From positions 372,599-436,598 of the forward strand of contig NZ_KB903836.1 in the NCBI RefSeq assembly GCF_000379825.1: a stretch of 64,000 bases of DNA. Reading direction: 5' to 3'. Below are positions 47,782 to 58,924 of this stretch, one piece after another. The notes beneath the pieces are model-generated. The model saw nothing but the letters and a program-made list of their open reading frames with translations, was not told the origin of the DNA and did no database searches. The number at the start of each line of letters is the position of its first letter. Position 1 is the first letter of the stretch. Both the position numbers and the translations under genes were made by a program. This DNA is from Longispora albida DSM 44784. GTDB lineage: Bacteria > Actinomycetota > Actinomycetes > Mycobacteriales > Micromonosporaceae.

Positions 47782-47814
47782 AAGAGGTGGCCCCGCCAGG
47801 CGGGACCACCTCTT
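47782..47814. terminator. Bidirectional terminator before gcvP end
   Basis: 16-base arms AAGAGGTGGCCCCGCC (47782-47797) and GGCGGGACCACCTCTT (47799-47814) with one mismatch and a single-base loop. It ends both the DUF5999 gene and the leftward gcvP transcript. Confidence 0.85.
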
Positions 47815-47836
47815 CGCTGTCTGACCGGGGAGGACC

Positions 47837-50707
<2,871 letters not shown>

Positions 50708-50734
50708 GCATGCTCCTGGAGTCGGCTCGGGTGG

Positions 50735-50908
50735 TGAGCGTCCTCCCCCTCTGTCGGGTGACCGGAGAGCTTTGCCCCGTCGGTGCGGCCTGGGGCCGGC
50801 TTTCCAGAGGTGCCTGCCCGGGTGGTCCTTTCGCCTGAGAGATTCCGGGGAGGTCTTGCCCCTTCGGCGCCGGCCTGGCTGGCGGCCAGGCGGTCTCTCC
50901 CACACGGG
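50735..50908 (-). promoter_or_regulatory. Tandem glycine riboswitch upstream of gcvP
   Basis: On the minus strand the leader holds two aptamers. The first opens with GGGAGAGACC, has GCCGAAGGGGCAA and GGAATCTCTCAGGC followed by AAAGGACC. The second begins at CTCTGGAAAG and has CACCGACGGGGCAAAG, then CTCCGGTCACCCGACAGAGG and GGAGGAC. These are the conserved cores of glycine-binding aptamers; glycine binding activates gcv genes. It ends about 28 bases before the gcvP ATG. Confidence 0.92.
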
Positions 50909-51006
50909 TGTGACGGCTGCGCCCACGGTACCAGCCGGGGCTGTGCTGATCGGATGGCCGGGGTCACATCTTGGCGCGCCGGACGGCCATCCCGGTACAC
51001 AGGTGA

Positions 51007-51831
51007 TCAATACGACAGGCAGGGGCAGCTGGTCATGAGGGCTTTGACGTTGTTCGCGTAGTGCTGGGCGCCGGCCGGGATCGCGATCTCGTGGCCGTTG
51101 ACCACGCCGGCCGCCCCGTAGTTGTAGGCGGCGGCGACGACGTTGAGGAGCTCGGGGTTGCCGAGGTCGCGGGAGCCGCCGAACCAGGTGTCGCCGAAGT
51201 AGGCGGTCAGCGACGCGAGGTAGAACGCGCCGAGGGAGATGTTGCCGTCGAGGCTGTTCACGTCGTAGGTCCTGTCGGTGACCTCGGCGTTGAGCCACTT
51301 CGCGGTGCCGGGCATGACCTGCATGACGCCGATGCCGCCGTCGCACGCGACGATCGCCGGCTGCCAGCCGCTTTCCTGCCACGCCACCGCTTTCAGCAGC
51401 TCGGCGGGGAGGGTGTTGCCTTTCGCGTACTTCTTCTGCGCGACCGTGTTCAGCGCGTCGCGGACCTGCGTGGTGCTGGCCTTCGGGCCTGTGTACGACG
51501 GGCACGTGCCGGTCGGCTTCGGCGGGGCTGGCGGGGCAGGGGGCTGCGGGGCTGGCGCGGGCGGCGGCGCGTAGGTGGGCTTCACGGCCGGCGCGGTGGT
51601 ACGCGGCGGGACGGGTTTCGCCGGGGCGGCCGTCGTCTTCGCCGGCGACGGGGGCCTGGTCGTGACCGGCGCGCTGCTGGGCAGGGGACTGTCCGGGACC
51701 GGGATGGCAGACGCCGGTGCTGTGGCTGCCGCGTTCTCCGGTACGGCCGTGCGGGCCTCGTCGCTGGCTTTCCCGCCGCAGCCCGCGGTCAGCAGCACGG
51801 CGGCCAGCACCGTCATCGCCCGTAACCTCAT
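51007..51831 (-). CDS. Lipoprotein lytic transglycosylase (SLT domain)
   Basis: Encodes 274 residues. A lipoprotein signal ends at LTAGC (Cys about residue 18). A Pro/Ala/Thr-rich linker of about 100 residues spans the wall, then a Slt/goose-lysozyme domain: [20 protein letters not shown] (catalytic Glu in QES), [17 protein letters not shown] and [12 protein letters not shown]. It should cleave peptidoglycan glycan strands at the cell surface. Four Cys near the ends (GTCPSY, SCPCLSY) may stabilise the domain. GAGGAAC precedes the ATG. It diverges from the uronate-dehydrogenase-like gene. Confidence 0.85.
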   Translation of the reverse strand: MRLRAMTVLAAVLLTAGCGGKASDEARTAVPENAAATAPASAIPVPDSPLPSSAPVTTRPPSPAKTTAAPAKPVPPRTTAPAVKPTYAPPPAPAPQPPAPPAPPKPTGTCPSYTGPKASTTQVRDALNTVAQKKYAKGNTLPAELLKAVAWQESGWQPAIVACDGGIGVMQVMPGTAKWLNAEVTDRTYDVNSLDGNISLGAFYLASLTAYFGDTWFGGSRDLGNPELLNVVAAAYNYGAAGVVNGHEIAIPAGAQHYANNVKALMTSCPCLSY

Positions 51832-51943
51832 CAGTGTTCCTCCCGTGGTGAAGCGCCCACCATACCGGCGCCGCGCCGCCTCCACTGTGGACCGGCGGCG
51901 CGCTGTGACCCTCCGGTGCTGGTGGTGGGTAGGCTCGGCGGCT

Positions 51944-52750
51944 GTGACTCGCATTCTCATCACCGGCGCGGCCGGTTCGATCGGGCGGATGCTGCGGACC
52001 CGCCTCGCCCAGCCCGGCCGGGCCCTGCGCCTCCTGGACGTCGTACCGCAGGAAGACACCGGCGACGGCGCGGAACTCCTCACAGCCGACGCCACCGACC
52101 TGGAAGCGATGACCGCAGCGTGCCACGGCGCGGACGCGGTCGTGCACCTCGCCGGTATCCCCGGCGAGCGGCCCTGGCAGCAGATCTCCGCCGTGAACCT
52201 CGACGGCACCTACATCGCCCTGGAAGCGGCGCGCCGGGCCGGCGTCAGCCGCGTCGTGCTCGCCTCGTCCAACCACGCCGCCGGGTTCAGCGAACGCGGC
52301 GACGGTGACCTGCCCGCGGACGCCGCCGGCGCGCCCGACACGTTCTACGGCGTCACCAAGGCCGCGATGGAGGCGATGGGGAAGCTGTACCACGCCCGGT
52401 TCGGCATGGACGTCATCGCGCTGCGGATCGGGTCGTGCTTCCCGGAACCGTTCAATGTGCGGTCCCTGGCGACGTGGCTGTCGCCGGACGACTGCGGCCG
52501 GCTCGTGGAGGCGGCGCTGACCGCCCCGTCGCCCGGGTACCGGGTCGTGTGGGGTGTCAGTGCCAACACGCGCCGCTGGTGGTCCCTCGCCGAGGGTGAG
52601 GCGATCGGCTACCACCCGGCCGACGACGCCGAAGCGCACGCCGCCCGGATCCTCGCCGCCCAGCCCGAGCCCGACTGGGCCGGCGACCCTGACCTGTACC
52701 GGGCCGGCGGCCAGTTCTGCCGCACCGAGCTCGGCGGCTCTAGCGGCTGA
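51944..52750 (+). CDS. Uronate-dehydrogenase-like NAD-dependent oxidoreductase
   Basis: Encodes 268 residues of the extended SDR fold. [20 protein letters not shown] is the nucleotide-binding Gly motif; [12 protein letters not shown] and [20 protein letters not shown] hold the catalytic Ser and Yxxx[21 protein letters not shown] and [13 protein letters not shown] are specific to the uronate dehydrogenase group, which oxidises galacturonate or glucuronate to the lactone. No other uronate catabolic gene is adjacent. TAGGCT at 51930-51935 ends eight bases before the GTG (leaderless). It overlaps the convergent hydrolase by 11 bases. Confidence 0.82.
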   Translation: MTRILITGAAGSIGRMLRTRLAQPGRALRLLDVVPQEDTGDGAELLTADATDLEAMTAACHGADAVVHLAGIPGERPWQQISAVNLDGTYIALEAARRAGVSRVVLASSNHAAGFSERGDGDLPADAAGAPDTFYGVTKAAMEAMGKLYHARFGMDVIALRIGSCFPEPFNVRSLATWLSPDDCGRLVEAALTAPSPGYRVVWGVSANTRRWWSLAEGEAIGYHPADDAEAHAARILAAQPEPDWAGDPDLYRAGGQFCRTELGGSSG

Positions 52751-53573
52751 GGAAACCCTCCACCGCCGACGTGAACCACGCCGGGTCGTCCAGCCACGGG
52801 AAGTGCCCGCCGCCGGGCTGCACCACGGTCTCACCGGCCGGGAACAGCTCGGCGAGCGCGGCACAGTCGGCTGCGGAAGGCCGCCCGTCGAGTTCCCCGC
52901 CGAGGACCAGTACCGGGGCCTGCACCTGCGCCAGCAACGGCACGGTCGCCTCGGGGGTGAACGCCCCGCTGGCGAAGTACCCGGCCGCGGCCTCCGGGTT
53001 GCGCTGGACGGGGTCGGCGGCGGCGTGCGCGCGGGCCTGGTCGTCCCACCGGCCGTAGAACAGCGGATCCCAGGGCGCCGGCACCTCGCTGGACGGTTCG
53101 CCGGAGTCCCACGCGGCGATCGCCGCCGGGTACCACGGCTCGCCGGCCCGCCGCGCCCACACCGCCTTCATGTCCTCCTCCGACGCCACGATGCCGGCCG
53201 GGCGGGCCACCGCGGTGACGAGGACGAGCTTGCGCAGCCGCTGCGGGTACCGGGCCGTGTAGTGCAGGGCCACGCCACCGCCGGCGGAGTGGCCGAGCAG
53301 GTCCATCGTGCCCAGCCCGAGGTGCTCGCGCAGCGCCTCGACGTCGGCGGCGAGCCGGTCACAGCGGTAGGTGCCCTTGTCCTCCGGCTCGTCCGAGCCG
53401 CCCGTGCCCCGGTTGTCGAGGAGGATCAGCTGCCGGTGCCGGTGCAGCCCGCCGAGGTCACCGAGGTACTCCGCGGCCCGCCCGGCGCCGCCAGGCACGC
53501 ACACCAGCGGCTCGCCGTCCCCGAGGACGTGGTAGGCCAGCTTGGTGCCGTCATGGGAGGTGAAAGATCTCAT
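52740..53573 (-). CDS. Alpha/beta hydrolase (proline-iminopeptidase-like)
   Basis: Encodes 277 residues. [19 protein letters not shown] includes the oxyanion-hole loop, [14 protein letters not shown] is the strand typical of prolyl-aminopeptidase-like hydrolases (DxRGxGxS), [20 protein letters not shown] is the nucleophile elbow with Ser, and [10 protein letters not shown] supplies the catalytic His. Acid is likely in [11 protein letters not shown]. Substrate unknown. It diverges from the DMT transporter over 51 bases and overlaps the uronate-dehydrogenase-like gene tail to tail. Confidence 0.85.
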   Translation of the reverse strand: MRSFTSHDGTKLAYHVLGDGEPLVCVPGGAGRAAEYLGDLGGLHRHRQLILLDNRGTGGSDEPEDKGTYRCDRLAADVEALREHLGLGTMDLLGHSAGGGVALHYTARYPQRLRKLVLVTAVARPAGIVASEEDMKAVWARRAGEPWYPAAIAAWDSGEPSSEVPAPWDPLFYGRWDDQARAHAAADPVQRNPEAAAGYFASGAFTPEATVPLLAQVQAPVLVLGGELDGRPSAADCAALAELFPAGETVVQPGGGHFPWLDDPAWFTSAVEGFLSR

Positions 53574-53624
53574 GCGCCCATCCTGGCGGTACGAGGCAAC
53601 CCGGTTTCCGGCAAGATCAGCCGG

Positions 53625-54554
53625 GTGTCCCGCGCCCTCGCACTCACCCTCGCCGTCGTCTGCGGTACCGCCATGGCCGCCCAGGCCCGCATCAACGGCG
53701 AACTCGGCAGCCGCCTCGGCAACGGCGTCGCGGCCGCCGCCGTGTCCTTCGGCTCCGGCCTGCTGATCCTCCTCGCCATCACAGCCGCCCTCCCTCAGGC
53801 CCGCCGGGGACTGCGCAACGTCCTCGGCGCCGTACGCGGCGGCACCCTCCGCTGGTGGCAGTGCACCGGAGGCGCGTTCGGCGCGGCACTCGTGGCCAGC
53901 CAGGGCCTCACCGTCACCACCCTCGGTGTCGCGCTGTTCAGCGTCGCCGTGGTGTGCGGGCAGGTCACCAGCAGCCTCCTCGCCGACCGGGCCGGCGCGG
54001 GCCCCGGGGGACCGCAGCCGGTCACCGGCCCGAGGCTCCTCGGCGCCGGCCTTGCACTGGCCGCGGTGGCCGTCGCGGTCGCCGACCGGCTGTCAGCGAC
54101 CTCCGACGTGGCCCTCGCCGCCACAGCCGTCCTCGCCGGCGCCGGTATCGCCTGGCAGCAGGCCATCAACGGCCGCGTCCGCGAAGCCGCCGGCGGGGCA
54201 CTGCCCGCGACGCTCCTCAACTTCGCGACCGGTACCGCCGTCCTCGTGACCGTCCTCGCCGCCGTCACCGCCGTCCGGGGCCTGCCCGGCCAGCTCCCGC
54301 CCGAACCGTGGCTGTACCTCGGCGGCAGCCTCGGCATCGTGTTCATCGCCGTCGCCGTGACCATCGTCCGCGTCCTCGGCGTGCTCCTCCTCGGGCTGGG
54401 CATGGTCGCCGGGCAGCTGGCCGGCTCCGTTGCCCTCGACCTCATCGCCCCGGCCCCCGGCCACCAGCTCGCCGCCAACACCCTCGCCGGCACGGCACTG
54501 GCACTGTGCGCCGTCGCCGCAGGCACCTTCCGCCGCCGCAGCCCCGCGCGCTAG
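53625..54554 (+). CDS. DMT-superfamily (YdcZ/DUF606-like) membrane transporter
   Basis: Encodes 309 residues with about ten membrane helices arranged as two repeats of five. The first repeat begins LTLAVVCGTAMAAQARINGE with the family NG-x-LG motif (RINGELGSRLG), and the second shows AGIAWQQAINGRVREAAGG, the matching half. Members export or import small metabolites; specificity is unknown. The GTG start has no clear ribosome-binding site. It ends by sharing CTAG (54551-54554) with the convergent hydrolase gene. Confidence 0.82.
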   Translation: MSRALALTLAVVCGTAMAAQARINGELGSRLGNGVAAAAVSFGSGLLILLAITAALPQARRGLRNVLGAVRGGTLRWWQCTGGAFGAALVASQGLTVTTLGVALFSVAVVCGQVTSSLLADRAGAGPGGPQPVTGPRLLGAGLALAAVAVAVADRLSATSDVALAATAVLAGAGIAWQQAINGRVREAAGGALPATLLNFATGTAVLVTVLAAVTAVRGLPGQLPPEPWLYLGGSLGIVFIAVAVTIVRVLGVLLLGLGMVAGQLAGSVALDLIAPAPGHQLAANTLAGTALALCAVAAGTFRRRSPAR

Positions 54555-55453
54555 CGGAACAGCTCCACCGCCTCGGCGACCACCACATCCGGCCGCTCGT
54601 CGGCCACGAAATGCGACGCGCCCTCCGCCGTGACGATCCGCAGCCGGTCAGCGTGCCCCTCCCAGCCGGCCAGGAACTCCACCCGCACCCCCGGATCCCG
54701 GGCACCGAGAAGAACCGTGACCGGAACATCCACCCGGGCGTCGCGGTAGGCACCCGACACGATCCGCCTCGCCTCCGGCAGGATGAACCCCCGGTACAGC
54801 GCCGAACCCGCCCGCGCACGGTCCCGCTCCCGCAGCCGGGAACAGAACACCTCCAGATCGTCCTCAGTGAACGTCCCAGGGACAGCGGCATACGACCGCA
54901 GCAGATACCGCGTCAGCCACGTCCGCAGCGCCCACGGCCCCACCCCCGGCGTCACGATCACACCCTGGAACCACAGCCGCCACATCTGCCCCAGCATCGC
55001 CGGATGGAACCGGATCCACGGATGCGGCACCGACAGCGACAGGTAACTGTGCACCCGCTCCGGATGCTCCAGGCACAGAAGCCACCCGAGAACCGCCCCG
55101 TAGTCATGCCCGATCAGCCGCGCCCGGCGCACACCCAGCGCGTCCAGCACCCCCAGGAGATCGGCCACCAGGCGCTCACGGTCGTAGCCGCCTGCTGGCG
55201 CGCCCGTCCACCCGGCACCCCGCAGGTCAGGGCAGATCACCCGGTACTGAGAAGAAAGCGCGGGAATGACATGCCGCCACTCCCACCAGTGCTGGGGGAA
55301 GCCGTGCAGCAGCACGACCGGTTCACCCTCCCCGGCCTCCGCCACGTGCACAGGCAGCCCCGCGACATCGGCGAACCGGTGCCTCACACCACTGAGCGGC
55401 GGGAACGCGCCCTGCCCGAGGGCCGCCCCGCCATCTGAAGGTACGGTACCCAT
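54551..55453 (-). CDS. Alpha/beta hydrolase (epoxide-hydrolase-like)
   Basis: Encodes 300 residues. LHGFPQHWWEWRHVIPAL contains the oxyanion HGFPQ motif typical of epoxide hydrolases; ARLIGHDYGAVLGWLLCLEH is the nucleophile elbow with Asp (H-D-Y-G); the cap domain includes WFQGVIVTPG; GASHFVADERPDVV gives the catalytic His. TAGCGT at 55460-55465 ends six bases before the ATG and overlaps the first TetR operator, so the neighbouring TetR protein probably represses this gene. Natural substrate unknown. Confidence 0.86.
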   Translation of the reverse strand: MGTVPSDGGAALGQGAFPPLSGVRHRFADVAGLPVHVAEAGEGEPVVLLHGFPQHWWEWRHVIPALSSQYRVICPDLRGAGWTGAPAGGYDRERLVADLLGVLDALGVRRARLIGHDYGAVLGWLLCLEHPERVHSYLSLSVPHPWIRFHPAMLGQMWRLWFQGVIVTPGVGPWALRTWLTRYLLRSYAAVPGTFTEDDLEVFCSRLRERDRARAGSALYRGFILPEARRIVSGAYRDARVDVPVTVLLGARDPGVRVEFLAGWEGHADRLRIVTAEGASHFVADERPDVVVAEAVELFR

Positions 55454-55464
55454 CCCCCAACGCT

Positions 55465-55478
55465 ACTACAGCCATAGT
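55465..55478. promoter_or_regulatory. TetR operator box 1
   Basis: ACTACAGCCATAGT, an imperfect palindrome with outer arms ACTA/TAGT. It covers the -10 hexamer of the leftward hydrolase gene. Confidence 0.6.
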
Positions 55479-55486
55479 AGAAATCC

Positions 55487-55500
55487 ACTACAGCTATAGT
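55487..55500. promoter_or_regulatory. TetR operator box 2
   Basis: ACTACAGCTATAGT differs from box 1 at one base and is 22 bases away centre to centre. It covers the TATAGT hexamer (55495-55500) of the tetR gene, so one protein could repress both directions. Confidence 0.65.
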
Positions 55501-55506
55501 GCGAGG

Positions 55507-56058
55507 ATGGTCAGCCCCCGCGAACGCGCCCTCGACGCAGCCATCGACCTCACCGGAACCCAGGGCCTGCGCGCCCTCACCCACCACCGCGTCGACGACC
55601 ACGCGGGCCTGCCCCGCGGCTCAGCGTCCAACTACTTCCGCACCCGCGACGCGCTCCTGACCGCCACCCTCGAACGCATCGCCACCCTCGAACAGGCCCA
55701 GATCACCCCCGCGGCACCGCCAGCCACCCCAGCCCAGCTCACCGAACTGCTCGCCGCCACCATCGAGCACCTCACCGGCCCCGGCCGCACGACCACCACA
55801 GCCCGCCTCGTCCTGTTCATGGAAGCCAGCCACAACCCGAGACTCCGCGACGCCATCCAGACGGCACGCCACCGCATGGAAGCAGCAGCCATCACCATGC
55901 TCGCCCACCTCGGAGCACCAGACCCGGCCACCGCGGCCACCGCCGTCATGGCCTGCTGCGAAGGACTCACCCTCCACCGCATCGGACGCCACGACACCAC
56001 CGACCCCCGGCCGGCCCTCACTCTCACCATCACCGCGGCACTCACCACACGCGGCTGA
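55507..56058 (+). CDS. TetR-family regulator
   Basis: Encodes 183 residues. N-terminal HTH: RERALDAAIDLTGTQGLRAL, then TVDDHAGL-type recognition segment HHRVDDHAGLPRGSASNYFR, as in TetR regulators. The ligand domain is helical with no diagnostic motif. TATAGT ends six bases before the ATG, indicating a leaderless message, and lies inside an operator. It likely represses itself and the divergent epoxide-hydrolase-like gene, sensing a compound related to the hydrolase substrate. Confidence 0.88.
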   Translation: MVSPRERALDAAIDLTGTQGLRALTHHRVDDHAGLPRGSASNYFRTRDALLTATLERIATLEQAQITPAAPPATPAQLTELLAATIEHLTGPGRTTTTARLVLFMEASHNPRLRDAIQTARHRMEAAAITMLAHLGAPDPATAATAVMACCEGLTLHRIGRHDTTDPRPALTLTITAALTTRG

Positions 56059-56072
56059 ACAGCTCAGCGATC

Positions 56073-56097
56073 TAGCGGCTCAGCGGCTGGACCGCTA
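56073..56097. terminator. Weak hairpin between convergent TetR and MerR genes
   Basis: TAGCGG (56073-56078) pairs with CCGCTA (56092-56097) around 13 bases, overlapping the MerR stop codon. Short arms; terminator role uncertain. Confidence 0.35.
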
Positions 56098-56667
56098 ACT
56101 CGCGCTGCGCCTCGCCCGCCGCGCCGCCAGCTCGTCACCCACCGGCAGCAGCACCGGCACAACCACATCCGTCACCTCGGCCCGCTCGGCAGGCAAATGC
56201 GCCAGAGACCCCTGGATCTCCTTGAACGCCCCGCCGATCGCGATCCCGAACACGCCCTGACCACCCTGCAGCAGATCCACGACCTCCTCAGGCGACCGGC
56301 ACTCATACACCGTCGTCCCATCAGAGATCAGCGTGATCTGCGCCAGATCCTCCACACCCCGCGACCGCAGCGCCTCAATCGCCTTCCGGATGTTCTGCAA
56401 CGACACCCCGGCATCCAGCAGCCGCTTCACAACCTTCAGGACCACCATGTCCCGGAACGAATACAACCGGGCAGTACCCGAACCCGACGCCGGCCGCACA
56501 CTCGGCACCACCAGGCCCGTCCGCGCCCAGTAATCCAGCTGCCGGTACGTGATCCCCGCCGCGTGACACGCCGTCACACCCCGGTAGCCCACCGAGCCGT
56601 CATCCCCGGGCTCACCACCCTGGAACAGCACACCCTGCACAGGCCCTTCGGAGAACCGTTCGTCCAC
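56095..56667 (-). CDS. MerR-family regulator (Rv1830-like)
   Basis: Encodes 190 residues from a GTG preceded by GAGGAGG. DNA-binding part: GVTACHAAGITYRQLDYWAR, TGLVVPSVRPASGSGTARLY and SFRDMVVLKVVKRLLDAGVS, a MerR winged helix. The C-terminal effector region is short and lacks metal-binding Cys. Position downstream of the DUF151 nuclease gene matches Mycobacterium tuberculosis Rv1830 in the conserved gcvH-garA block. Target genes are not evident from the sequence. Confidence 0.85.
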   Translation of the reverse strand: MDERFSEGPVQGVLFQGGEPGDDGSVGYRGVTACHAAGITYRQLDYWARTGLVVPSVRPASGSGTARLYSFRDMVVLKVVKRLLDAGVSLQNIRKAIEALRSRGVEDLAQITLISDGTTVYECRSPEEVVDLLQGGQGVFGIAIGGAFKEIQGSLAHLPAERAEVTDVVVPVLLPVGDELAARRARRSAS

Positions 56668-56789
56668 TGCGCCCTCCTCCCCCGAGCACCTACGCGCCAC
56701 AGCCACGCTATAACCCACCCGGCAGCCCCGAGCCCGCACAACGCGCGACACGCCGGAGCGATCTGGGTCACACCCCGGCGTGGCAGCAC

Positions 56790-57251
56790 CTACTCGAAAT
56801 CCTCCGGGCTGATCTGGTCCAGGAACTCCCGGAACCGCTCGACCTCGTCCTCCTGAGCATCAGGAATCACGATCCCCGCATCCACCAGCACCTGCTCGGC
56901 ACACCGGATCGGCGCGTGAGCCCGCAACGCCAGAGCGATCGCGTCCGACGGCCGCGCGGACACCCGCACACCCTCACCCAGCACCAGATCAGCGTAGAAA
57001 ATCGTGTCCCGCAGCTCCGTGATCTCCACAGCCTGCAACGGAGCCTGCAACGCCACCAGCACATCCCGCAGCAGATCATGCGTCAGCGGCCGGGCCGGCT
57101 TCACACTCTGCTGCTCGTAGGCGATCGCCGTCGCCTCCACCGCACCGATCCAGATCGGCAGATAACGCTCACCCGCCGCCTCCTTCAACAGCACAATCGG
57201 CTGATTCGTCGGCAGCTCAACCCGCACACCGACCACATTCAGCTCCTGCAC
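56790..57251 (-). CDS. Bifunctional nuclease family (DUF151) protein
   Basis: Encodes 153 residues. VQELNVVGVRVELPTNQPIV, then LLKEAAGERYLPIWIGAVEA, and TAIAYEQQ are the DUF151 signature, followed by VSARPSDAIALALRAHAPI. Plant members have RNase and DNase activity; bacterial function is not established. GTG start at the first conserved residues; the upstream frame is not conserved in character. It corresponds to Rv1829 in the mycobacterial order and lies between two MerR genes. It probably shares a transcript with ftsR, 62 bases upstream. Confidence 0.88.
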   Translation of the reverse strand: MQELNVVGVRVELPTNQPIVLLKEAAGERYLPIWIGAVEATAIAYEQQSVKPARPLTHDLLRDVLVALQAPLQAVEITELRDTIFYADLVLGEGVRVSARPSDAIALALRAHAPIRCAEQVLVDAGIVIPDAQEDEVERFREFLDQISPEDFE

Positions 57252-57313
57252 GCCAGCCCCATTCCCGCGCCAGCGGCGCACCGAACACCCACGGGTAACC
57301 TCCAACCTCGAGG

Positions 57314-58012
57314 CTACCCGCCCAGCGAACCCCGCAGCCCAGCCTGCACCAGAGCCGCACGCAACCGCAGCGACAACGCGGCCAGCTCCCGCAACGTCTC
57401 ACCAGCACGCGCACGCGCCGCCGGATCACGCTGCAAAGCCAGCGGCGCCACCACCTGCTCCAGCAAACCCAGCTCCCGGTCAGCAGCCACCCGGAACGCC
57501 CGCAGATGCCGCGCCTGCAAACCATGCTCAGCCAGCGCGGCCACCACCGAGCACACCTCCAGAGCCTCCGGCTCGAACCGGCCATCCGGCCGCGAAGCCA
57601 CCAGCCCGAACTGCACAGCCCCCGCCAGGCCCTCCTCATCCAGGCCCGACAACGCCAGCAGCTCAGAGCGGTCCAGCACCCGCTCAGCCACCGGCTGCCG
57701 CTCATCGGCACCCACCAGCCGCAACGGCGCGGCCGCCCCAGCCTCCAGCTGCTCCCGGATCACCCGCAACGGCAGATACCGATCCCGCTGCGCCGTCAGG
57801 ATGAACCGGAGCCGCGCCACATCCGCCCAGGCGTACTTCCGATACCCAGACGCCGTACGACGCGGCTCCACCAGGCCCTCAGCCTCCAGGAACCGCAACT
57901 TGGAGATCGTCACATCCGGGAAGTCCGGCCGGAGCTGACCCAGCACCTCACCGATGCTCATCAGCCCCCCGGCGCCATCGGCTGATGCCGCAGCACCCCC
58001 GGACCCCGTCAC
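57314..58012 (-). CDS. ftsR: MerR-family regulator FtsR
   Basis: Encodes 232 residues. MSIGEVLGQLRPDFPDVTIS, then KLRFLEAEGLVEPRRTASGY and RKYAWADVARLRFILTAQRD form the winged HTH of the Rv1828/FtsR group; the C-terminal half is the helical dimer region. In Corynebacterium FtsR activates ftsZ. Its place immediately downstream of garA (GTG start overlapping the garA stop) matches the mycobacterial order, supporting the assignment. No ftsZ gene lies in the window. Confidence 0.85.
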   Translation of the reverse strand: MTGSGGAAASADGAGGLMSIGEVLGQLRPDFPDVTISKLRFLEAEGLVEPRRTASGYRKYAWADVARLRFILTAQRDRYLPLRVIREQLEAGAAAPLRLVGADERQPVAERVLDRSELLALSGLDEEGLAGAVQFGLVASRPDGRFEPEALEVCSVVAALAEHGLQARHLRAFRVAADRELGLLEQVVAPLALQRDPAARARAGETLRELAALSLRLRAALVQAGLRGSLGG

Positions 58013-58458
58013 GACGCGGCAGCCCCCTCAGCCGACCGCGGCCCAGCGATGAACACCAGACGGAACTTCCCGATCTGCACCTCATCACCATTCGACAGCG
58101 TCACGGCCTCCACCCGCTCCCGGTTCACATAGGTGCCGTTCAGGCTCCCCACATCCCGGACAGTGAAATAACCACCCTCACGCTGGAACTCGGCATGCCG
58201 CCGCGACACCGTCACATCATCCAGGAAGATGTCGGAATCAGGATGCCGCCCGCTCGTCGTCACATCATGATCCAGCAGGAACCGCGCACCAGCGTTCGGC
58301 CCACGCCGCACCACCAGCAACGCCGTGTCCGGCGGCAGCGTGCCAGAAACCCTCGCGGGCATTACATCGTCATCGGACGCCAGCGCATCATCTATGGCGC
58401 CGAGATTCAAGGTCGACGTCACATCGAGCGGGGGGTACTCGTCGTCTGCGCGTGTCAT
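58009..58458 (-). CDS. garA: FHA-domain protein GarA/OdhI
   Basis: Encodes 149 residues. The N-terminal tail contains DVTSTLNL, a threonine motif in the place where PknB/PknG phosphorylate GarA (ETTS in mycobacteria). The FHA domain spans about 45-140: TSGRHPDSDIFLDDVTVSRR, HAEFQREGGYFTVRDVGSLN, GTYVNRERV. Unphosphorylated GarA inhibits 2-oxoglutarate dehydrogenase and controls glutamate metabolism. GAGGTG precedes the ATG. It is between gcvH and ftsR as in M. tuberculosis (Rv1827). Confidence 0.92.
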   Translation of the reverse strand: MTRADDEYPPLDVTSTLNLGAIDDALASDDDVMPARVSGTLPPDTALLVVRRGPNAGARFLLDHDVTTSGRHPDSDIFLDDVTVSRRHAEFQREGGYFTVRDVGSLNGTYVNRERVEAVTLSNGDEVQIGKFRLVFIAGPRSAEGAAAS

Positions 58459-58516
58459 CGGGCCACCTCACGGGGAGAAAACCGGCGGGCATCACGCCAC
58501 CCGCCAGCTTGGACTG

Positions 58517-58909
58517 TCAGGACTGCTCAATCAGCTTCTGGTACGCGGCCGCGTCCAGCAGCTCGCCGTACGCCGCAGGATCAGCCGGCTCGATCTCCAC
58601 CAGCCAGCCATCGCCATACGGGTCACTGTTGATCAGATCCGGCGACTCCGCAAGCGCCTCGTTGCGAGCCGTCACCGTACCGGACACCGGAGCATAAATC
58701 TCCGACACGCTCTTCGTCGACTCCACCTCACCAGCCGACGCGCCAGCCTCCACAGCCGACCCAGCCTCCGGAAGGTCCACATAGACGATGTCACCCAGCG
58801 CATCCTGCGCGAACTGAGTGATCCCGACCCGCAGCGCCCCACCCTCCGCAACACGAACCCACTCGTGCTCCGCGGTGTACCGCAGCTCCTCAGGAATCGC
58901 AGAACTCAC
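58517..58909 (-). CDS. gcvH: Glycine cleavage system H protein
   Basis: Encodes 130 residues from a GTG six bases after GAGGA; a TTG two codons upstream is less likely. The lipoyl lysine is in GEVESTKSVSEIYAPVSG. YTAEHEWVRV and GWLVEIEPADP are the other family marks. GcvH shuttles the aminomethyl group from GcvP to GcvT. It is unlinked from the riboswitch-controlled gcvP and lies in the conserved block with DUF881 genes upstream and garA downstream, so it is expressed with these rather than with glycine-induced gcvP. Confidence 0.96.
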   Translation of the reverse strand: MSSAIPEELRYTAEHEWVRVAEGGALRVGITQFAQDALGDIVYVDLPEAGSAVEAGASAGEVESTKSVSEIYAPVSGTVTARNEALAESPDLINSDPYGDGWLVEIEPADPAAYGELLDAAAYQKLIEQS

Positions 58910-58924
58910 GTGCAATCCTCTCGA

